Below, in pieces: positions 55,856 through 64,000 of a stretch of 64,000 nt of DNA. The stretch's first letter is position 1. Each line of letters begins with the position of its first letter. Both the position numbers and the translations under genes were made by a program. A model generated the notes under the pieces. That model did no database searches. It worked only from the letters and a program-made list of their open reading frames with translations, and was not told where the DNA came from. The DNA lies in the NCBI GenBank assembly GCA_001466705.2, contig LATX02000218.1, positions 186,001 through 250,000 of the forward strand, in the 5' to 3' direction. The stretch comes from Moniliophthora roreri. Taxonomy: Eukaryota > Basidiomycota > Agaricomycetes > Agaricales > Marasmiaceae.

Positions 55856-57890
55856 CTGCCCTGTATATTATAGACGTCAATGAACATGGATCGGGTGAAG
55901 GTATAGCAAGAATACACCTACGAAGGTTGTACGAGAGGTGTGGTATATGATGTCGGTGATGAGCTGGAAAACTGTCAAACGAGTAGCGGTTTGGTTTGTT
56001 GGTTATAGACAGAAGTTATGGTCCCGATTCCCGGTGCCCTGAGGAGCCGGGAGTACTCTCCAGACCATGATGAGGCAGATCATAGCAAGGGACATTATAT
56101 ATATCTCCTGGTCCTAGAGGCCAATGCCTCCACCGTCCTGCTTCATGGCCCTGATCCACGCCACTTCCATATATCAAGTTCGTGCGCGCATAATTCAAAA
56201 GGTGTTGGATTCAACAGCAAATGCCGCACAGACAAGCAGTGCCTACTTCTGACATCCGGGAGAAGACTCTGTCAGATCCTTGCCTTTGAACCAAACTGAG
56301 TCTGGAATGAAAACCCCAATAGAAATTGAGGATATCGAATGAAAGTCGAAGACACGTAAGATTTGAACAGCTTTTCTCGTCACCCGTTCCGTCACCCAAA
56401 ACCACATAGGAAACCAACACCGCAAGAAACCGCCTCTTCATCTTCTCTGGTACCTGAAACACAGCATGCTAACATGGTGTACTCCGAGAGTGTCTTCCTG
56501 CCCAGTGGTTCCGGGTAAGATTAATCGGCCTTCAAGTACCCTCGAAACCTATTTGGACATGGAAGAAGAAACGTAGATGTCACGGATCGTTCGGCTCCGG
56601 CTACATGCTTGCTTCAGGTAACGATGAGTGTCTGGAGGATTCCTTCTTCGAGTTACCATAGATTTTTCCTCGTTATCGCTTGGACTTCCTTCGTCCTCAG
56701 TATTAGCACAGTGCCCTTCAAGCGATGGAATTACTGGATCTTAGAACCAAGGACTTTGGATGTGGATGCTCTTATCGAGAAATGTCTCTGTCGTAGACGT
56801 CGAAAGGGCACCAGAAAGGGTACAAGCTAGGATTATTGAGCTTTTTTTTTTGTTTCGGAGTAGCGTTCACTCTGTGGAGTGGGCCCTCGGCAGACACGTG
56901 CGCGTCTCTCTGGGCTCGCGAGTGGGTGGACAGGACTTTGAACCTGAGCCGGCGTGGCATAATCGTATTTCTTAGACCATATCTTGCTGAAAATCATATA
57001 ATGTTTTGACTCCCCGAGGAAAAGCCTTTACGCACATAGTGTGGAGCTTGGATGTCCGGGAACGTCGACTCTTGTCGCACGCTCGGCGCCGCCGCTCACC
57101 TACCTTCTTCTTCCTCCCCTTCTTCACCTCTTCTATCTGGCGGGCCCGTTGACTCAATACCCACTCAAACCCCGGTATTCGTTACCCCAAATTATTGAGC
57201 TTAGAGAAACACATCGAGAGAAGTATCCACTTACATACGTTATGCATAGCTTGTGAATGTACCCTCTATTGTCCTCCGTCTTCCTCCGTCGCGCCCATGC
57301 TTTCTATGATCACGTCAGAATGTTCCAAATTAAAGACTACGACAATAGACTCACCGGCAGCACAGCGCCACTGACAGGAAAAGTACGATCAGTTCCGCCA
57401 TTACTTGGGCGCGAAGCGTTTTGGGGTTCGCTTGGTCGGATCTTCATTAGGGAGTAATAGCTTTGGTCGATCGCGGAACTTTTTGCGAGGTTCTGTTGGA
57501 CTGAGCGGTGGGGATGGATAAGGAACATGAATGCTCGTTCTCGTTTGTCGTAATGTCCATCTGGCTCCTACCGATTGTTAAACAATCAAAAAGCCCCAGA
57601 TCGTAGGTTGGAGCAAAAGTCGCTTTCGGAATGTATTGTTGATATCGTGTATAATGAGATCGGCCCGTTCGATGTGTGAATATTCGATTTCAAATGGAGA
57701 TTATTGGATTATCGCGGGGAAGAATCTCACAGATGACTGCTTATCCGGGGAATTCGATTCTTGTTTCCTGTATCTGCACGAATACTAAGCGTGTTCAGTG
57801 GGGTATCAGAGCAACATCAAAGCACAACATTTACATAACTATTCCGTGCGACCATTATGGCTGACTTTCAAACGCGGTCTCTTCATCTGA
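55856..57890. other. Copy F upstream region, then sequence without a supported gene
   Basis: 55860-56260 carries the HNxYTPS promoter and leader. A possible isolated HNxYTPS-like exon end (GCTATGCATAACGTAT then GTAAGT, minus sense) occurs near 57235. Plus-strand ORFs at 56609-56830 and 57041-57256 have no motif. Confidence 0.4.
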
Positions 57891-58410
57891 GTGTAACGTT
57901 CAACAGCTGTGGATAGAGGGAGGTACGGCGTTGATGACGAATGGAAGGAACGGGTTGGTGAGGAAGCTCCGGGTCTTTGTTCGAAACGTCGTTATCGCCC
58001 GATGTGCTGGCCTCATCCTACTCTGGAGGGACATCGGGACTCCTGCGGAAGTGGATGAGCTTTGGATGCACGGATTGGAGATGGTTCGGTCCGAGATGAT
58101 GAAAGGTCGGTTGACAGCGTGTAGGCTGAATTTTTCGGTATGAGATGTCTCTGCTTCTTAGAATGCTATGTAGCTTGTCAACAACTGAATGAATCTACAA
58201 TGAAATGAGACGTACTGAGATTGTTTGATAAATAGTTGCCAGAATAAATAAGCGTCATGTACGCTACTTGAGCTTGATCATGGTAAGGAGTGTTGTAAGT
58301 TATGGACTAGAAATTGGCATCCCGATTCCTAGCGGTTCGAGGAACCGAAGAGCGCTCACGAGAGCATAGTGAGTCCTATCACAGAGAATGGTTTATAAAG
58401 CCCCAGCTCG
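57891..58410 (-). pseudogene. HNxYTPS family copy G, with an in-frame stop
   Basis: Promoter GCTCGAGC...TTTATAAACC near 58390, leader and 5' region, then an acceptor at 58126 opening YTLSTDLSSSRTEPS. Further on, the conserved SPEQDEAN motif appears in another frame as SPE-stop-DEAS, where the Gln codon has become TAG, followed by GDNDVSNKDPEL. The copy is therefore dead by a stop and a frameshift. Confidence 0.55.
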
Positions 58411-59325
58411 AGCGTCAACGCCATGCCACATGTCAGGCTAGTTTAGCGCCTCAACAAGAAAAACGGTATTGAACTTGACAGCGGACCTTCAGTGAATGGC
58501 TGTGCCATTCAGGATGAAAGACGTCGAGTTAAATTTGAGGACACATGGGTTTCTACAGCTTTACCGGTGCCATTGATCTTTATCTCTCGTACACTGATCT
58601 ATGAAACCGCCTTCCCTCCCTCTTCAATCAGAACGCTTTCGCCTCTTTTGAGCGTGTTCTCCAGGACCATGCATACCAGTAGAAGGTACAGTCGATAGAC
58701 TTCCACCGTTTGGGTGTAGTGAGTAGGTGGATGCCGGGAAGGTGGCGGAGCCAGACTCCTTCCTTTTTGGGAATGACACTTTGAGGGCTTCGCTGTCACC
58801 TGCTTCCCTTCTATGCCCTGGTTTTGACACGAGTAGAATATTTTCTGTGATGTAAATTACAAGGGAAATAACAAATTCTTAGGGGACGAATCTATAAGTG
58901 ATTACTGGACATTGGTAATAATAGGGAAAAACACAAAAGCACGACTCGGATATGTCGTCTCCACAACTCCGTCTTCTGCCCAGTTGTGATCTCCGCCCGA
59001 CACACCAGCATCGTCGAGAGCTCGTCGGGGGACTTTTTGTTTCTGCTTCTTTTCTGCTTCGACACGAGCTCACCGACTTGATCATGGTGAAAGAGACGCG
59101 TAAAACAGGCAGAACTCACCATAAAAAGTCCACTTCCAGCACATCTACTGCAACCAAAGGCATTAGATTCGCAGTCTCCTATTTCTCAGCCGCCTTCGAC
59201 ACCTCCGCCCAGTACAAAGCGGGCAATAACATTGTTTCCCCCTCTCCACAGAAAAAACAAAAGCGTGTGTATCCTACATGATTTCCATAATAGACATGTT
59301 TTCATTATTGCCACCAACGTCAATA
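58411..59325. other. No supported gene
   Basis: ORFs on both strands overlap here, such as plus 58952-59281 (Lys/Ser/Thr-rich) and minus 58892-59122. None can be supported. Confidence 0.4.
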
Positions 59326-59774
59326 TTAGGGACCCGAACGTCGGCGGTGACAGCGAAGCCTCAAGGGGTCATTCCCGAAAAGGAGGGAGTTTGTCTCTAC
59401 CACCTTCCCGTGGATGCCTCGTCCGGTTTCAAATGCATGCAGTCCTCGACACCAGCACTGTGCTCCTCTACCAGTAAAATAGTAGGATTTGGGACAGGAG
59501 GACTTTTGGGTATGCACGCTGTCGTCGGGAAGCGTCCCATTCGTTGATGTTGAAGGAGTAAAAGCTGCAAATATTGAGCAACGAAGTTGCACATCAAAAG
59601 GCATGAAGACTCACGTGCGTTATGCATAGCTCGCAGGATAGATCCTCCGAGTCTGCCACGACTAGCGTTTCCCTTTCCTTTTCTCTCTCCTGAACGTGTG
59701 TTAGCTGCTTCGCCACCGGATCGCCATTCACGAGAAAAAGGAAGACCAGTCGTTGGTTCTATTCTACGGCCCAT
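59326..59774 (-). CDS. HNxYTPS family copy H, 132-residue model
   Basis: Exon 1 59774-59615 starts MGRRIEPTTGLPFSREW and ends GGSILRAMHNA. A 50 nt phase-1 intron (GTGAGT...TTGCAG) leads to exon 2, 59564-59326, beginning PFTPSTSTNGTLPDDS and ending in a basic tail (RLRCHRRRSGP). The exon junction and phase match copies E and F exactly, but the C-terminal half has diverged completely and lacks the HWKSNN motif. This argues for a gene frame that is kept at the splice junction and loose elsewhere. Confidence 0.45.
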
Positions 59775-60378
59775 CAGAAGTAACTTTTATTGAAAATCAA
59801 CTTAGAGAGAGAAATGGTATGCTGAAAGGAAAATGAACGCACCAGTATCGAGATGAAAGAAAGCAAGATCTCGGTCACGAGCTTGTATCAAGCATGGCCT
59901 CCAGAGTCCATTACGAGCGCTACCCTATGAGAATATCCCTTTGAGGATGTTCCGGAAAGCAAGAACTCAAGGATTGGGCGGGTCATCAGAGTACAGGTAG
60001 TCAAGGAAGAAAAGAGGTCAGCCGTGCGAAATTCTGAAATATCGTCTTACCTCTCACAACACAGACCATACCGTCATGCGATATCAGAAAGCCTAAACCA
60101 TCGGAAAAGAAGACCTATATGTTCTGGGAAGGAATAGGGACACGGGTGTAGGCCTGGACTGAGAGCAAGATGCCAATAGTACGTGATCGTTACATTCTGA
60201 ACTGGAAGGTTGAATAATGTTTCGCCTTCGCCAGGCGATGGCAAGTAGTTGAGAAGGCTACTGAGGCTAACATCGATCCATGATCGAAGACGGCGAGGTC
60301 AGATGGATCCGCAGACGTTGCCCATGAACACTTCTGTCCACACGGCTCTCGTCTCGACTCTGAAACACTCTCCGGCAT
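59775..60378. other. No gene seen; promoter of the next gene at the right end
   Basis: Short ORFs only. Confidence 0.45.
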
Positions 60379-60385
60379 TATAAAA
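60379..60385 (+). promoter_or_regulatory. TATA box of the secreted hydrophobic protein gene
   Basis: TATAAAA lies 65 bases upstream of the start codon at 60444, the only obvious core promoter element here. Confidence 0.5.
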
Positions 60386-60443
60386 GGTTCGCATGGATAC
60401 ACTCACGCTGTCCATTAGATTTCAACTCACTTTATGCTACTGA

Positions 60444-61173
60444 ATGCCATCCTTTCGCTCCTTTTTTCCATTTTTTCTAATAGCCGCGCTCGCTACGTCC
60501 ACATTCGCCGCCGTCCTCAACATCCCGCGTTCTCAGGAACGATATGGTATCTGCGAAGCTCAACAATAGCCCTTGTCCGTTTTCATACCTCAAGTACATG
60601 ATAAGATTATACCGCTGGTCGATAGAATGAGTTCGTATCTCTCGAATTCTGACATCTCAAGTCAAACGTTGTAACTAAGCAGCGCTATAGAATCTCTGTC
60701 TTCCGAAGAAATCACCCTCGAGGCCCTAGGTCCTATCGTCAAGGACATCACAAACACTCTTGGCGAATTGACAGTAGATTCAAAATTTTCATCGATCAGA
60801 ACGTTAGTTTGGATATCCTGCTGGCGGATAACCCAAATGATAACACGCGGCTTCTGTTGGCGCAAATTGGGGTTACGGTTGCTAGTTTGGTTGCTGTGAG
60901 GTCTTCTTTCTTCTTCCATTCACCCAGGTATTGACGTCGGAAACAGACCATCGTAGGAGGGATCACCGCCGTTCTCAAATCCGCTTCATCTGGAAACTTG
61001 AAAGTGTGATCAAGGTGTTGTTAGAAGTTGTCGTGACGTTGGTGACCTTCCCTTTGCGATTGGGCACCCTACTTGTTGGGTTGTTGATCACGCTTGTTCC
61101 TATGATTCCGGAGCTGTTGGCTCTGGGTCTTGAGATGGGTGCGATGGATGTCCTCAAGCTGTACGGGTTGTAA
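60444..61173 (+). pseudogene. Small secreted hydrophobic protein, probably frameshifted
   Basis: Starts with a signal peptide (MPSFRSFFPFFLIAALATST). Coding blocks continue as SAIESLSSEEITLEALGPIV, NVSLDILLADNPNDNT then LLLAQIGVTVASLVA, TIVGGITAVLKSASSGN and the hydrophobic end VLLEVVVTLVTFPLRLGTLL to LKLYGL. This order of amphipathic helices resembles small secreted surface-binding proteins of fungi; I cannot name the family securely. Two problems exist. The block junction near 60779-60804 would need an intron of only 26 nt. The last two blocks are offset by one base near 61010, with a stop between. Either a frameshift or an unrecognised junction is present. Confidence 0.45.
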
Positions 61174-61675
61174 TGGGGATATTGGTGGACTCCTGAATCT
61201 ACGTACCGTAGTCAATTTTTACTCGACAAATTTGATCGAACGATTGTATCAAGTGCTCTCTCTTGCCGCGATTCCGCTAAGTTGAACCCTCGGTTGCGTG
61301 GTCTCCTGCATCGTTTGAGAGGGGCCCTAGGATTTCACGTTACGGTCTGGTCCAATTAACTTCTATCTTTGCCTTTTTGGCCTGTTTATCATAAATTGGA
61401 TGGGCTTCCGGTATATATTCATGTGTTCGTGTTACACGAAGCATACGTCTTAGCTCCCATAACTCGCGATTCCTTCTCCGAGCAATATCACCGTCCTCTA
61501 CTACTTTGGTTTCGAATTCTTGCTGGCCTCTGCCCTTTTGAACGGGTTCCTCAACTTGAACTGACTACGTGAAGACTGTTCCTTTGCTGAGGTTTCGGAC
61601 GGGGCCTGGTTTCTGTCTTCGGGTACTTGTGTTATTGACATTGTGGAAAGACCACATTTCGGGATACTCACCATT
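61174..61675. other. No gene seen
   Basis: Short ORFs only. Confidence 0.45.
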
Positions 61676-62331
61676 GTTATGCATCGTTTTCCTTACATAT
61701 CCTCCTGTCGCCTTCGTGCTTTGTGCCCTCACTATAGACAGTCAGTACTTTATTGCTCAGAACAAATAGATTGGGCAGACCGCGATTCGAAGAGAGGTAA
61801 TCCTCTAGTTCCGGCGTAGGTGCAGAGTTGAGATTTCTCATCATACCACCTTGGGCGTTGGCGCGCGTTCGGCTCATTTCGTGCAGGGAGGAGTTGTGGT
61901 TTGAGTAGCAATGCGTAGCCAAGAAGACAACAGGGTGTTGAACACCTGTGCGACACGAGGTACGGGGAGATACGGACCAGATATGAATAGGTTCGAAAGC
62001 ATATCATGATTGGAGTATTAGATTCTACATTGCTCTGAGCAGGCTGATTTTCATACTGTGTATCCAATGTCCCAGTTCTTCCCCGGGACTTGCGTCTGTG
62101 GAATCGCCTCAGTAATTGGAGCAGCTGGAGGCGTCGTGAATAAGCTACCACGCCATTCAAGGTGAACGAAAAACACATGAGATCGAAGCTGACTTGATGA
62201 GAATCAGAATGCAGATTGAAGACGACATGAATAAACGCGCACTTTATATCCTCCATAGTCCTCTCTGCATTTGTACTCCACCTAGAATGTGGACTGGGCC
62301 CTGAGAGCGATTCACAAGCCCATTGCTTCAA
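61676..62331 (-). CDS. Possible HNxYTPS family copy J, 5' part (low confidence)
   Basis: At 61735-61676 (minus sense) AQSTKATGGYVRKTMHNN precedes a canonical GTGAGT donor. This is the family's first-exon end and is close to copy F (ARSTRG, IAKNLHNS). Upstream, 62331-61750 is a 193-codon ORF (MKQWACESLSGPSPHSRW) with no recognised motif, which might hold earlier exons. No YTPS exon was found downstream, so the copy is truncated or has moved away. Confidence 0.3.
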
Positions 62332-62959
62332 AGATATGCGAAACTGGACGATAAATATCGCTGACGAGAAGAGAGTGCGTCGTGCGAAATTCCTGAATTT
62401 CTCGCTTTCCTCCCGGTCCCGATCACGACACGTCGGTTACCGTAGCTTTAGGTTCCTCCATAGCCACCACTTCCCCCGAATCTCATCCATCCCTTATCGC
62501 TGCTATTCACCGTGTTCGACTTGGGAGTATGCATCGTGTTGGCTACGAGTGCTCTGCGTATGTTATCTTTCTTCCTTTCTCCGCTATCACTGTTCGTGCA
62601 TCAATGTACTGGACTGTTAAAGTAATTCGAAAATAGACGTACGTTAGTTAGACGAAAGGGAGCTTGACTTTGGGTAGTAGCCCAAATTATCATGAACCGT
62701 CTATGGGGTGTGCCAAGTGATCGTATGAGTTAGAAACGGGTGGTGATTCCATCTTTTATAGATTGTTCAAACCGCCTTAGGCCATGGGTGCTCAGCATCA
62801 ATGCATCGCAGTTTGCTCCTGGTTTGTGGAGTATAGATTAAAAAACGCTTGTGTCATGGTTATCGATAGTCATACACATAGGCATCGTGTATAGCGGTCT
62901 AGTAGTAAGACCCCGGGTCCTGGGCCTCTCAAAACTCCCATGGAACACCTAACTGCCTT
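62332..62959. other. No gene seen
   Basis: A 94-codon plus-strand ORF at 62336 has no motif. Confidence 0.4.
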
Positions 62960-63280
62960 CGAGTGCGATGGTAGAGGCTGTAGACATAGACGCCAGGTGG
63001 TCTCGTCGGGATTCAGTACCTGGCAAACCGCCATCATGTCGTATGATGGTGCTTTGGCATCGTCTGGGAAGGATCACACCGCGGTATCGATTGTCGAACT
63101 CCTTTCATCGTCGAGCCTGGTTGCAGTGCTCCGTCCGTCGTCTCCAATGCATGTGTTATTCTTTCCAACGGACACTGGGATGAAGGGTAAAGGGTTCAGG
63201 GTGGAAGACCTTTGCGAGTCGCTAGTCGAAGGGTTGGAGGTGTATAGGCTGTCAGGCTCACTGAGCTGCAAGGATGGACG
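62960..63280 (-). pseudogene. HNxYTPS family copy I (second exon only)
   Basis: An acceptor (CTGACAG) followed by LYTSNPSTSDSQRSSTLN and a short Ser/Thr-rich tail to a stop (63250-63074). The family start YTPST has become YTSNPST. The expected TMHN exon is not recognisable upstream and the SPEQDEAN/HWKSN motifs are missing. Confidence 0.4.
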
Positions 63281-63599
63281 AAACGGAACGGGTCACTCAC
63301 CCAGTGTGCATCCTTTAGACTAGTGCTCCTCCAGCAACCGGCTATGACAGGATCACCCTGCAACCTTATGAAAAATATGCCAAAAGTGAGAAGTCGAGTG
63401 CTAGATGCAGATGTTGTCGAAGGGGGATCAGTGGAGGAAGAGAGATAATTTCGTGTGTGCGTGATGTGCGTACATTTGTCTGTCTGTCATCACGACCATG
63501 ACCTCCAGCGAACCTTCCAGTTATCCGACTCAATGCCCGACATTCTTCTTTGTTCCTTTGGTTCTTCAGTGGACATGCTTTTGAGGCTAACGATTTCGC
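63281..63599. other. No gene seen
   Basis: Short ORFs only; left side of the DUF6535 remnant. Confidence 0.4.
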
Positions 63600-63860
63600 A
63601 GGGAGCTTGGGGTTGATCAATATGAATGACATCGCGTAGAACTGGTGTAGAACTGGAAGGAAGACGCTGCTGCTCTGCTCATCTTTGTGCGTCGCTTGCA
63701 CTTCTAGCAATTGACTTTATCCCAAATCCCCTTAAACAGATTGGTTTACTCCCCAGTTGTAAATGCTTTTGCGATCGAATCTTGAAATCACATCTGTCGA
63801 CCTTCTTGCCCAAAATTTCTCAACAACTACGCGATCCAATAAACCTGTGCTCCGTATTCC
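63600..63860 (+). pseudogene. DUF6535 remnant, N-terminal exons
   Basis: The 129 nt exon is recognisable but broken (SWGLINM.., then a stop at the VKNWKED position, then a tail like AALLIF). It is followed by a good donor and a CTTAAACAG acceptor, and then by IGLLPSVVNAFAIES, another frame break and AQISQQLRDP. The fragment lies on the same strand as copies 1 and 2. The membrane hallmark after it is missing, so this is the 5' counterpart of the 3' fragment at 27898-28640, though not its other half. Confidence 0.75.
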
Positions 63861-64000
63861 GAATATTGAAATTCAGCAGAGATGACAGTCTGTAGTAGGT
63901 TGGGATCATCGTACAACTCGCAACACGTTGAATGAAAAATCTACAGGTCGGAAGCGCACTTCGACGAATTCTTCATGCCGATAGGATCAGGGGAGGTACT

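Noticed and set aside
58952..59281. 109-codon plus-strand ORF rich in Lys/Ser/Thr
   Set aside because: No similarity to any family and overlapped by a minus-strand ORF; composition alone is not enough.
1..64000. tRNA, rRNA and CRISPR
   Set aside because: GTTCGAAT-like strings occur (for example near 27790 and 29515) but no cloverleaf could be built; no array of regularly spaced direct repeats was found.

Overview
The window comes from a filamentous basidiomycete, most likely an Agaricomycete (mushroom class). The genes are packed on both strands and broken by many 45-65 nt GT-AG introns, often with a CTNAC-like branch site. The families are typical of that class: FunK1 kinase, DUF6535 membrane proteins, DUF6593, a Crinkler/RHS-like P-loop NTPase, F-box proteins and an alpha/beta hydrolase with a TAP-like C-terminus. 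All identifications are from reading the sequence; no database was searched. Exon models were built by hand from splice motifs and reading-frame phase.

Layout. 1-3072 (-): the 5' part of a very large disordered, Ser/Pro-rich acidic protein with an internal repeat, running off the left edge. 3.9-4.9 kb: a broken F-box gene and a broken copy of a small heat-shock gene. 5.06-7.28 kb (-): FunK1 kinase with one doubtful splice site. 8.3-9.1 kb (+): an intact small heat-shock protein under a textbook heat-shock element. 9.8-11.4 kb (-): F-box protein. 13.5-15.5 kb (+): DUF6535 copy 1. 15.9-19.2 kb (+): large P-loop NTPase. 19.5-20.4 kb (-): DUF6593. 21.0-22.1 kb (-): RRM protein with two possible C-termini. 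23.6-25.7 kb (+): DUF6535 copy 2.

26-37 kb is an accessory, repeat-rich zone: a DUF6535 fragment, DUF6535 copy 3 (-), decayed copies of an unrecognised gene, and several copies of a second unrecognised family, called here the HNxYTPS family. That family has its own TATA promoter, a short first coding exon ending near TMHN, a phase-1 intron and a Ser/Thr/Pro-rich second exon starting YTPS. It recurs on both strands at about ten places up to 63 kb.

38.2-41.6 kb (+): a TKL-type kinase joined in phase to a TBL1/SIF2-like WD40 domain, an unusual fusion. 43.8-46.5 kb: AT-richer, gene-poor DNA with a near-perfect 136 bp inverted repeat. 46.6-50.1 kb: a 1.6 kb direct tandem duplication, each unit carrying a small secreted six-cysteine protein. 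The two proteins differ far more than the intron between their exons, as expected under diversifying selection. 50.7-52.8 kb (-): secreted alpha/beta hydrolase with a mutated splice donor inside the codon of its nucleophile serine, followed by a fragment of a paralogue. 53.5-64 kb: gene-poor, with HNxYTPS copies, one small secreted hydrophobic protein gene with an apparent frameshift, and a last DUF6535 remnant.

No operon-like logic applies. The main themes are housekeeping genes set among fast-moving accessory families: DUF6535, FunK1, the P-loop NTPase, cysteine-rich secreted proteins and HNxYTPS.
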